NCBI RefSeq assembly: GCF_025950085.1
Contig: NZ_JAPDDS010000008.1
Span: 186,001-250,000, forward strand
Source of the DNA: Luteolibacter flavescens
GTDB lineage: Bacteria > Verrucomicrobiota > Verrucomicrobiia > Verrucomicrobiales > Akkermansiaceae
Length of the DNA: 64,000 nucleotides
Reading direction: 5' to 3'
Under the pieces are notes generated by a model that worked only from the letters and a program-made list of their open reading frames with translations, did not search any database and was not told where the DNA came from. Position 1 is the stretch's first letter, and the number at the start of each line of letters is the position of its first letter. Made by a program: the position numbers and the translations under genes. Positions 1 to 7,660 of the stretch are shown here, piece after piece.

Positions 1-643
1 CCAGCGTCACCGGGATGGTGAGCGGGGAGCCGACGATGCCCTGACCGGTGACGACCACATTGATCGTGCCGGTGGCGGCGGTGGCATCGATGGTGCCGGC
101 GGCCACGGCGGTCTCCACCTGGCGGACGGAGCCGTAGCGGCGGACCATTTCGTAGAAGGCCAGATTGTACTGGGTGACCTGCGGCGTGCGGAGGTCATGG
201 AAGACGGTCACCTTGCCGTCGCGGAAAAGCTTCAGCGGGCGCGGCAGCTTGCTCGGCGGAGCGGAGATCAGCGAGCAAAGGTCCGGGAAACCGGGAGCGA
301 CGCGGAAAGCGGGAACCACGCTGTCGATGGACCAATACTGGTTCGCGTCGGACACGCCGTCGCGATTGAAGTCACCATAAGCGACATATCCCGTGATACC
401 GAGGGCGCAGCCGAGGTGCGGGCCGTAGAAGAAAAGCTGCGGGTCGCTCGAGCAGGCGGCGAGATTCACCTCGCCATCCTGGAGATAGAGGTTCATGTCG
501 CCCTGGTCGAACCGGACGGCAAATCCACCCGTCTGGAGGTGGCGCTTGTTGATCTGCAACTCCATGTACAGATCCGCGCGGGCCGCCGTGAGAGTGAGAC
601 CAAGAAATGTTGCTGCAGTGGCTACAAGCCGGTGGGTTTGCAT
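1..643 (-). CDS. Secreted hypothetical protein, 3' end outside the window
   Basis: An open frame starts at ATG 643 and runs off the left edge after 214 codons without a stop. The N-terminus (MQTHRLVATAATFLGL, then a small-residue stretch ending ARA before D) looks like a Sec signal peptide, so the product is probably exported. A DFNRDGVSDANQYWS stretch near residue 87 resembles the calcium-binding DxNxDG loops of dockerin or EF-hand-like extracellular proteins. The sequence after it is rich in T, V, G and A with no motif I recognise. An AAAGG stretch lies about 10-15 bases upstream of the ATG. It lies on the same strand as coaE-rho, 133 bases downstream of it. The secreted call is fairly safe; the function is unknown. 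Confidence 0.7.
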   Translation of the reverse strand, partial: MQTHRLVATAATFLGLTLTAARADLYMELQINKRHLQTGGFAVRFDQGDMNLYLQDGEVNLAACSSDPQLFFYGPHLGCALGITGYVAYGDFNRDGVSDANQYWSIDSVVPAFRVAPGFPDLCSLISAPPSKLPRPLKLFRDGKVTVFHDLRTPQVTQYNLAFYEMVRRYGSVRQVETAVAAGTIDATAATGTINVVVTGQGIVGSPLTIPVTL

Positions 644-776
644 GGGCTGAAACCTTTCGCGCACGTTTCGCTTTGACAAGAAGATTTCTCAGATCGAAAG
701 CAGCCTGAAAACCCCGCTGTTTCAAGCATCTCAACCTTTCAGGGACCAACGCGTTACATGGTCTTTACAAGGTCCA

Positions 777-2702
777 TCATCGCAATCCGCGGAGCAATAA
801 TTCCGCGTTTGTCTTCGTGGCCCTGAGATTTTTCAGGAGTGTCTCGATCGCATCTCCGATCGGCAATTGGGCGAGTTGGCGGCGCAGGTCGAGCACCTTC
901 ACGAACTCCTCGGGATGATACAGGCGCTCGTCATTCCGGGTGCCGCTCTGCGGGATATGGATGGCCGGGAAGACACGTCTTTCCGCGAGCTCGCGGTCCA
1001 GACGGACCTCCATGTTGCCCGTGCCCTTGAATTCCTCGAAAATCACGTCGTCCATCCGGTTCTCCGTCTCGATGAGCGCGGTCGCCAGGACGGTGAGGCT
1101 GCCGCCTTCCTCGACATTGCGGGCATTGCCGAAGAACTTGCGCGACTTCTGCAGGGCCGCGGGGCTGATGCCGCCGCTGCCGATCGGGCCGCCTTGGTTC
1201 GCGGAATTGTGGCCGCGGGCGAGGCGGGTGAGGCTGTCGAGCAGCAGCACGACATCCTTCCCCTGCTCCACCAGCCGGCGGGCGCGCTCGATGACGAGGT
1301 CCGCGACCTGAGCATGGCGGCGGGCGGGCTCGTCAAAGGTGGAGGCGTAAACGGCGGCACCCACGGTCTCCTCGAAGTCCGTGACTTCCTCCGGGCGCTC
1401 ATCCAGCAGCACCACGATCAGCTCCACCTCCGGGTGATTCCGGCGGATGGACTTGGCGATCTGCTTCAGCAGGATGGTCTTACCCCCGCGCGGCGGCGCG
1501 ACGATGAGGCCGCGCTGGCCCTTGCCCAGCGGCGCGACGAGGTCGAGCACGCGGACGCCCACCGACTCCGGGCCATCCCCTTCCAGCACGATGCGTCGGT
1601 CGGGGAAAAGCGGGGTGAGCTTGTCGAATTCCTTCGGCGTCTTGTAGTCGGCGACCGGGATGCCCTCGATCTCGAGGATCTCAGTAGCGGAAAGATATTT
1701 GTCCCGGTCGCGCGGCGCACGGATGCGCACCTTCACGCGATTCCCCGGTCGCAGGACGTGGTCACGCAGCAGGTGGCCATTGATGTAGAGATCGTCCGGC
1801 GAGGTCCGGAAGCTCCGGGCCGGGTCGCGCAGCATCGCGTAGTTTTCCTTCGCCTGCTCCACGATGCCCTCGCCGATCAGCGTTGCACCCTCGTTCGCGT
1901 AAAAGCTGAGCAGCTCGAAGACGAGCTGGGTCTTTGGCGCGCCCGGCGTGATGCGGGCGGGCACGGCCTCGGCCATGGTCAGCAGCTCTCCGAGCGGCTT
2001 CTGGCGGAAGGCATTGATATCGATGGTCTGGGGCAAGGGTGCTGCTTCCTGGACGGCCGGTGCGGCAGTGGCAGGGGTTTCAGGCAGGCTGGTATCGTCG
2101 CTCATGATGGCGTGGGAGTGGAGGAAGCGCAGCCACTGCGCTCCGAGAACGGAGGGCGGTCCCTCGTTCCATAAGACATGGTCGGCCCTGCGCAGCTTTT
2201 CCTCCTGGGGCATCTGCGCCGCGAGGATGGAAGCGATGGTGGCATCGTCGAAGCCATTCCGCTCGCGGATCCGCCGATACCGGGTTTCGAGACCGGCCGC
2301 CACCAGGAGGTTTCCGTGCTGCCCGAAGTCGAATGCGTTCTCGAACAGGAGCGGGATGTCCGCCACGAACAGGGACGCCGGGAGTTTGCGGGCAACCGCC
2401 AAAGATTCAAGACATTCCTCCCGCACCCGGGGATGAACGATCCGCTCCAGGTCCCTCCGCGCTTCCGCATCGCCAAAGACGGCACCGCGCAGGGCGCCGC
2501 GATCCACCGCCCCGGCCGCCGTGATCACCCCGTCGCCAAACCGCTCCCGCACGGCGGAAACGACCGCCGCATCCCACGCGAAAAGCCGGTGGACGCACGC
2601 ATCCGCGTCAAAGATGACCGCACCGGGACACACTTCCTGCAGGATGCGGCAGGCGGTGGATTTCCCGCTGGCGATCCCGCCACTGAGGCCAAAGACAAGC
2701 AC
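777..2702 (-). CDS. coaE-rho: Dephospho-CoA kinase / transcription termination factor Rho fusion (CoaE-Rho)
   Basis: One uninterrupted 641-residue frame with GTG start encodes two complete proteins. Residues 1-195 are dephospho-CoA kinase, the last step of CoA synthesis: P-loop GGIASGKST at 8-16, FDADACVH near 31-38, and ADIPLLFE at 114-121. Residues about 228-641 are Rho, the RNA-dependent hexameric helicase that terminates transcription: Rho_N-like start, cold-shock RNA-binding fold around 275-345, Walker A PPRGGKT near 403-409, Walker B LLDERPEEV at 432-440, and the conserved SGTRNDERLYHPEEF near the C-terminus. A proline/alanine linker (about 200-226) joins them. An internal ATG at 2105 (residue 200) could start a free Rho, but no Shine-Dalgarno is visible before it and no stop separates the domains. 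Either a true fusion or two overlapping in-frame products is possible. Confidence 0.9.
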   Translation of the reverse strand: MLVFGLSGGIASGKSTACRILQEVCPGAVIFDADACVHRLFAWDAAVVSAVRERFGDGVITAAGAVDRGALRGAVFGDAEARRDLERIVHPRVREECLESLAVARKLPASLFVADIPLLFENAFDFGQHGNLLVAAGLETRYRRIRERNGFDDATIASILAAQMPQEEKLRRADHVLWNEGPPSVLGAQWLRFLHSHAIMSDDTSLPETPATAAPAVQEAAPLPQTIDINAFRQKPLGELLTMAEAVPARITPGAPKTQLVFELLSFYANEGATLIGEGIVEQAKENYAMLRDPARSFRTSPDDLYINGHLLRDHVLRPGNRVKVRIRAPRDRDKYLSATEILEIEGIPVADYKTPKEFDKLTPLFPDRRIVLEGDGPESVGVRVLDLVAPLGKGQRGLIVAPPRGGKTILLKQIAKSIRRNHPEVELIVVLLDERPEEVTDFEETVGAAVYASTFDEPARRHAQVADLVIERARRLVEQGKDVVLLLDSLTRLARGHNSANQGGPIGSGGISPAALQKSRKFFGNARNVEEGGSLTVLATALIETENRMDDVIFEEFKGTGNMEVRLDRELAERRVFPAIHIPQSGTRNDERLYHPEEFVKVLDLRRQLAQLPIGDAIETLLKNLRATKTNAELLLRGLR

Positions 2703-2781
2703 GACCGGAGTTGACGCCGGGCCGCCGCCACGGGCAACGCCGAAATGATGCGCCCACTTCCCCCTCGCCTTTCTGGAAACG

Positions 2782-2814
2782 AAAAAACGGCCGGGAGATC
2801 GCTCTCCCGGCCGT
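2782..2814 (-). terminator. Intrinsic terminator of the pilus-like operon
   Basis: A perfect 12-bp stem (2787-2798 with 2803-2814) closes a four-base TCGC loop. On the minus strand it is followed by a run of six T (2787-2782). It lies 38 bases past the secretin stop codon and before coaE-rho, so it should end the 10.2-2.85 kb operon and separate it from coaE-rho. Confidence 0.9.
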
Positions 2815-2852
2815 CTTCAGATAGTTTGATCCTCGTGTGGATCAGTGACGAA

Positions 2853-5465
2853 TCACTGCTCGATCGGAGGCAGCACACCGGTGCCGACATCCATCATCGG
2901 GTCACCACCCAGGTCAGCGCGAGGGGTAGCCTCGACGCCGCGGAGCGGACGACCGGTCGCATCGATGATGTTCGCGGTCACGAAGATGATCAGGTTGCTC
3001 TTGATCCGGTTTTCAGCCTTCGACTGGAACAGACGACCAACGATCGGGATATCACCGAAGATCGGCACCGAGTCCTCAACCGTCTGCACGTCCTCGCGCA
3101 TCAGGCCGCCGACCGCGACGGTGTAGCCGTCATAGATGGTCAGGGCGGTGGTCACGCGGCGGGTCGAGAAGACCGGCATTTCGATACGGTTTTCCGTGAT
3201 GGTCACCGTGGTCGGGTTGCCGAGGAAGTCGGTCGCCGGGGACTGGATCGGGCTGCCGTAGTTGACGAAGCCTTCGAACTCGACGATTTCCGGTGCGAAG
3301 CGGAGGTCGATCACGAAGTCATTGCCACCGATGGTCGGCTCGATCTCGAGGGTGATACCGGTGTTCCGGGTCTCGAACGAGGTCGGGGTCGCCGGGGTGA
3401 CCGGGAAGGAGCTTGCGCTGCCCAGGCCGAGACCGCCGCCACCGCCGCCATCGAAGCTGCTGCCGATGGAGTTCGGGAGTTCGGGGGGCTCGTATTCGGT
3501 CGGGTAGATGAATTCGCGGATGATCTCGATGAGCGCCTTCTCACCGGAGCGAGCAGTGATGCTCGGCGCGGTCATGAGGTCGGTGCCCTTCTTCTGCGCG
3601 AGACCGCGCATGATCATCTGCACCTGGCCATCCGAGAACAGGCCGGTCAGGGCGGCGATGCCCGGAGCCGGGGTCGCGCTCGAGTCGGAGCGGTCGGTGT
3701 TGTTCAGGATCGCATCGATGCTGTTGCGGTTCACCGCGCCGAGGCCGGAGCGGTTGCCGGCGGTCACGATGTTCGAGACATTGGTGCTCGGATCGGCAGG
3801 GATACCCGGGATCGTGACACCGGCGATCTCGCCGATGAAGTCGGTGTTCCTGCGGGACTGGCCGTTGCCGACCGTGCCACCGCCTGCGAAGACCTGGTTC
3901 GCGGAGAGACCGAAGGGAGAAACGATCCAGTCGAAGCCGAGCTCGTCGGTGTTCTCCTGGGAGATTTCGACAAACTTCGTCGAGATCTTCACCTGCTTCG
4001 GCGTCTGATCCTTCACGTTGTCCACGAGGGACTCGATGAGGTCGATGTTCGTCGGGGTGTTGCGAACCACCAGGCGGGAGCCGGTGAGGGACGCGGAAGA
4101 GCCTGCTGCATCCGTAACACCGTTCTGCTTGAGCAACTCACCGATCGTACGACGGACAGGAAGCGTCGTACCACCGCTGCCGCTATCCGCGAACGGATCG
4201 TCACTACCACCACCACCGCCGCCACCACCGGCACCCTCGCCAAGAAGGCTGAGGAAGTTCGGCGGCACGGTGAAGGTGCGGTTGATGAGGTCTTCGCTGG
4301 TCTCGGAAGCCGGGACGAGGGTGACGGCATAATCGTCCACCTTGTAGCGCAGGCGGGTCTTTTCGCAGATATAGCGGAGGACCTCGGAGAGCGGCATGTT
4401 CCGCAGGCTGAGCTGGTCGATGCGCAGCGCGCCGGGATCCTGGGCAGCACCCAGACCGGCGGTTGCGTCGCCCTCAGCAGCAGCGGCACCACCATCGGCG
4501 CGCGGCTTGCGGATCACGAAGTTGATACCTTTCTTGGCTGGATCGAGTTCGCTGGTGTCGAACTCGACGGCACGCACGCGAAGGAAGTCGATGGCTTCCT
4601 CGACCGACGTATTGTCGAAGTCGATCACCGGAATGATGATCCGGCGGAGCTTTGCGGTGATGGAGACGGAGCCGAGGCTGGCGTCGTTGCCACCGCCCGG
4701 GGTGATCAGGTCCTCATTGACGATCGGAGGCACGGCCAGTTCCCAGGCGCGGTCCACTTCGGCGAGAAGGGTGGCGCGGGTCTGGTCGTAGGCAGCGCGG
4801 TAGTAGTCGGCGCGGGCCTGGGCCACGACTTCCATACCACGGCGGGCAGCCTTGTTGTATGGGTCGATGCGGAGCACTTCCTCGTAGGTGAGGTTGGCTT
4901 CGTCGAACTTGCCGAGGTTGTAGGCACCTTCGGCGGTGTAGAGCTTGCGGCGGACCTCGTCGGCATTCTGCGTGTGCTCGTAGGTGAGCGCAGGATTCGT
5001 GCGGATCGGGTCGTCGAGGTAATCGTTGAGGCGCTTGGCTTCAGCGTTGTTCGGGTTCAACGCGAGCACGTCATTCGCGAGCTGACGGGCCTCGCTGTAC
5101 TTGCCAACCTTGCGGTATTGCTCACCAAGGGCGGAAGAACCGTCGGCAAGGAGCTGCGTCAGGTAGTCCCGGCGGTCCTTGACCATCGGTGCATCCGGAA
5201 GCACGTCCAGAGCGGCCTTGTACTTGTCCACTGCCACCTTGTAGTCACCCTTGGCATAGGCTTCACGACCTTCGTCGCGGAGCGTGTCCGACTGGGAGAC
5301 CGCATTCTGGCGGCGGATCATTTCTTTCTGGGCAAGTCCGCTGTAGCTGCCGCTGGAGTATCCTTCTCCGGCGTTGGCGGTGGTCAGCGTGACCGGCATC
5401 ACAGCGGCCACGGCCATCAGGGCGGCAGCGGTGCTGTAGGTGCGATGCATTGGCGTTTTTTGCAT
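2853..5465 (-). CDS. Secretin-family outer-membrane protein (PilQ/GspD-like, Amuc_1098-type)
   Basis: This would form the outer-membrane pore of a type IV pilus-like machine. A signal peptide (hydrophobic AAALMAVAAVMPV, cleavage near ANA/GEG) is followed by a TPR-like helical region in the first 230 residues (AYAKGDYKVAVDKYKAALD). Then come N-type domains with glycine-rich linkers and a C-terminal secretin domain. The secretin signature VGGLMREDV...VPIFGDIPIVG is near residue 785 and RSNLIIFVTA-like SNLIIFVTANI follows. An ATG at 5546 sits directly after the upstream stop, but the extra 27 codons are poor in third-position G/C, unlike the rest of the gene, and would put a long stretch before the signal peptide; I therefore start at 5465. 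It is last in the operon, as Amuc_1098 is beside Amuc_1099 in Akkermansia. Confidence 0.88.
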   Translation of the reverse strand: MQKTPMHRTYSTAAALMAVAAVMPVTLTTANAGEGYSSGSYSGLAQKEMIRRQNAVSQSDTLRDEGREAYAKGDYKVAVDKYKAALDVLPDAPMVKDRRDYLTQLLADGSSALGEQYRKVGKYSEARQLANDVLALNPNNAEAKRLNDYLDDPIRTNPALTYEHTQNADEVRRKLYTAEGAYNLGKFDEANLTYEEVLRIDPYNKAARRGMEVVAQARADYYRAAYDQTRATLLAEVDRAWELAVPPIVNEDLITPGGGNDASLGSVSITAKLRRIIIPVIDFDNTSVEEAIDFLRVRAVEFDTSELDPAKKGINFVIRKPRADGGAAAAEGDATAGLGAAQDPGALRIDQLSLRNMPLSEVLRYICEKTRLRYKVDDYAVTLVPASETSEDLINRTFTVPPNFLSLLGEGAGGGGGGGGSDDPFADSGSGGTTLPVRRTIGELLKQNGVTDAAGSSASLTGSRLVVRNTPTNIDLIESLVDNVKDQTPKQVKISTKFVEISQENTDELGFDWIVSPFGLSANQVFAGGGTVGNGQSRRNTDFIGEIAGVTIPGIPADPSTNVSNIVTAGNRSGLGAVNRNSIDAILNNTDRSDSSATPAPGIAALTGLFSDGQVQMIMRGLAQKKGTDLMTAPSITARSGEKALIEIIREFIYPTEYEPPELPNSIGSSFDGGGGGGLGLGSASSFPVTPATPTSFETRNTGITLEIEPTIGGNDFVIDLRFAPEIVEFEGFVNYGSPIQSPATDFLGNPTTVTITENRIEMPVFSTRRVTTALTIYDGYTVAVGGLMREDVQTVEDSVPIFGDIPIVGRLFQSKAENRIKSNLIIFVTANIIDATGRPLRGVEATPRADLGGDPMMDVGTGVLPPIEQ

Positions 5466-5546
5466 GGTTGGGGCTGTGTTCTGCCGGGCGAACCGGCTGT
5501 TGGGAAGCGCTATTTTCAAAAACGATTTGATTTTTCCAAAAGGCAT

Positions 5547-6593
5547 TCAGCCCTTTGGAATTTCGCGGGTTTGGGTCGCTCCGCTGGCGTCGGTGTACTC
5601 GACTTCGATGCCGGTGGGCGTGACTTTCTTGAGCAGGTAATTCTTCTCGGGAGCATCCGGCGGAAGCGCGAACTTGGTGCGCTCCTCGACCTTGAATTCC
5701 TTGCCACCGTAGCCGATGGCGCGGAGGTCCAGCACGGCAATGCGGTCGTAGTAGGCCTTCGACTCCAGTTCGGCGTCGGGGAGACCTGCCTGGGACTCAT
5801 ACTTGTCCCCCGCCTTGTTGGCCTTGAGCTCTTCGAAGATGCCGATCTTGACGTTCTGGGCCAGGCCGGTGCGCTCGCTCTTCACCTCGCGTTCCTCGAT
5901 TCCGACGAATTTGAAGCGGTTCGCGAAGTCGCCTTCCTTGAAGAAAGTGTCGCCGACAGCGAGCATCTCGGCGGCGCTCACGCGGTTCTGGAGCTTCTTC
6001 GACTTGTCCGGGGTCAGCGCGACGAAACGCGGTGCCCACTTGCCTCCCGACTCAAGGCCGAACTGGACATACCACATGGTGGATTCGTCCTTCACATAAG
6101 CGAGCTTCGTCACGAGCGGCGGATATTTAGTAGCATCGACCGGGTGGGTCTTGGCCAGGAATTCCTCGCGGTTGGTGAAGCCGTCGCCATCGTCATCGCG
6201 GTCGGGCGAATTGGCGAAGGTCATGTTCGCGCCATTGTCGAGCCACCAGCTGTTCGGGATACCCTCGTGAACGGGGGTTCCCTTGCGTGGATCGACGGAA
6301 CGGTTCAGATCGTTCTTATCGGCGAAGAGCGCGATGCCGACGAAGGTATCCACCTGGCTACCGTCGTGCTCCTGCTTGATGATCTCGCGATTCGAGGTGA
6401 GGGAGGAGACGGCCTTTGCGGCCTCCGGTGCCTCTGGCACCTCAATCTCCTCCTTGCCGGAGGACGGAACAGAGCGGACGAAATCAGCATCGACCGCGCT
6501 GGTCTTCATGACACCCAGGCCGACGCATGCAAGGGCGGTGACACCGCCGACACCGAGCAGGATTTTTTCGAGGTTTTTTGGAAGCTGGGACAT
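5547..6593 (-). CDS. Membrane-anchored pilus-locus protein (Amuc_1099-type)
   Basis: A 348-residue protein with one N-terminal membrane segment (ILLGVGGVTALACVGLGVM) and a long periplasmic part. A DRDDDGDGFTNREEF segment matches calcium-binding thrombospondin-3/EF-hand-like repeats. The C-terminus has several beta-rich stretches ending EVEYTDASGATQTREIP. The start is ATG 6593, seven bases after the upstream stop, because it places the anchor at the usual N-terminal position; an upstream ATG at 6641 would overlap the previous gene. Gene order and topology match Amuc_1099, which has no assigned biochemical activity. A structural or scaffold role between the inner-membrane proteins and the secretin is inference from position. 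Confidence 0.75.
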   Translation of the reverse strand: MSQLPKNLEKILLGVGGVTALACVGLGVMKTSAVDADFVRSVPSSGKEEIEVPEAPEAAKAVSSLTSNREIIKQEHDGSQVDTFVGIALFADKNDLNRSVDPRKGTPVHEGIPNSWWLDNGANMTFANSPDRDDDGDGFTNREEFLAKTHPVDATKYPPLVTKLAYVKDESTMWYVQFGLESGGKWAPRFVALTPDKSKKLQNRVSAAEMLAVGDTFFKEGDFANRFKFVGIEEREVKSERTGLAQNVKIGIFEELKANKAGDKYESQAGLPDAELESKAYYDRIAVLDLRAIGYGGKEFKVEERTKFALPPDAPEKNYLLKKVTPTGIEVEYTDASGATQTREIPKG

Positions 6594-6600
6594 GTCGGGA

Positions 6601-7623
6601 TCAGGATTGGGCTTTGGGTGCTGCGGCGGCGGGAGCCTCAAGGAACTGGATGATGTCGATGCGGAGGAAGACGTTGAGCTTCTCCGATCCGAGGACCTGC
6701 TGAAGAATCACTCCATCGCCACCGGCGGCAGGAGCGGGAGCAGCAGCATCGGCAGGAGCCGCGTCATCGGCAGGAGCGGCCGCGTCATCGCCAGGCAGCA
6801 CGAAGCCACCGGCACCACCGAAGGGATCGGAGGAGCCTGCACCGGCATCCGGCTGGGCTTCTTCGGTCTTCTCGAAGTTGCCATCGGCGGAAGTCGGGGC
6901 GACCTGCCTCTCATTCACGATACGGATCGAGCGCACCACATAGTAGTGGGTCTTCGAATCATCGAGCGAGGAGAGGAACTTGCGGACGGAAGCCTCGGTG
7001 CCATTGAAGGCGATCTCGACCGGCAGGGCGCGGTAAGACTTGCCTTTCGCATCGAAGGGCTTCGCACCAGCCTTCTCTTCATCAAGCTGCGGGCGGTGGA
7101 TGTTCAGGAGCTTGGCCGGCGTTGCAGCAGCCAGATTCGCCATGAGCTCGCTGAGGGCCTCAAGCTGGTAGGTCAGGATGCCGGTGGCACCCCGCTCCGG
7201 CGGAGAGGTGGTGTAGGCTTCCATGCCGAGGAAGAACTCCGCAGGCACTTCGGTCGGGGTCGGAAGGATCTCCGCGAAGGCCTTGGAGGCGACCTCCTTC
7301 GCCTTCAGCAGCGTGTCGCTGAAGGCGGCGGGATCGACATTCGCCGGGGTCGGCGTGCGGAATTTCTCGAAAGCAGCCTGCATGTCCTCCACCGACTTCT
7401 TGTAGTCGGCGACTGCCTTCTTCTTGGCCTGGAGGTTGTCTTCGCTCGGATAGACCTTGCCACCAGCCATGAGGTCCACCTCATCGGCGGCGGAGGTGTA
7501 TTCCTCCTTGGCAGTGGAGTAGTCGCCGGAAGCCTTGATGCCCCAGAAGATGAGGCCCGCGGCAGCGACTGCGGTGATGCCGCCCAATCCGGCGGCGAAA
7601 CGGTTTTCCTGGATCCAGCTCAT
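6601..7623 (-). CDS. Amuc_1100-type membrane-anchored pilus-associated protein
   Basis: A 340-residue homologue of Amuc_1100, the Akkermansia outer-surface protein known for its effects on the host. Shared landmarks are the MSWIQENRFAA start and single N-terminal membrane helix, a coiled-coil region (about 35-90), and the conserved block PVEIAFNGTEASVRKF with the nearby SIRIVNERQ. The Amuc_1100 equivalents are PLEIAFQGDRESVLKA and SIRIRNERM. A low-complexity alanine/proline/aspartate insert (about 245-300) precedes a last beta segment (LNVFLRIDIIQFLE). The fold is PilO-like in this family as I recall. It sits third in the operon between the PilM-PilN gene and the Amuc_1099-type gene. Identification is firm; the role in assembly is inferred. 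Confidence 0.88.
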   Translation of the reverse strand: MSWIQENRFAAGLGGITAVAAAGLIFWGIKASGDYSTAKEEYTSAADEVDLMAGGKVYPSEDNLQAKKKAVADYKKSVEDMQAAFEKFRTPTPANVDPAAFSDTLLKAKEVASKAFAEILPTPTEVPAEFFLGMEAYTTSPPERGATGILTYQLEALSELMANLAAATPAKLLNIHRPQLDEEKAGAKPFDAKGKSYRALPVEIAFNGTEASVRKFLSSLDDSKTHYYVVRSIRIVNERQVAPTSADGNFEKTEEAQPDAGAGSSDPFGGAGGFVLPGDDAAAPADDAAPADAAAPAPAAGGDGVILQQVLGSEKLNVFLRIDIIQFLEAPAAAAPKAQS

Positions 7624-7660
7624 GGTCGAGGCGTGTTGAAAGGGGTTTTAAAGAGTTGAA

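Noticed and set aside
2745-6653. A 1302-codon plus-strand open frame opposite the secretin and Amuc_1099-type genes
   Set aside because: It is antisense to two well-supported genes, its translation is a low-complexity D/V/G/R mix with no domain, and such long frames arise from the high GC content.
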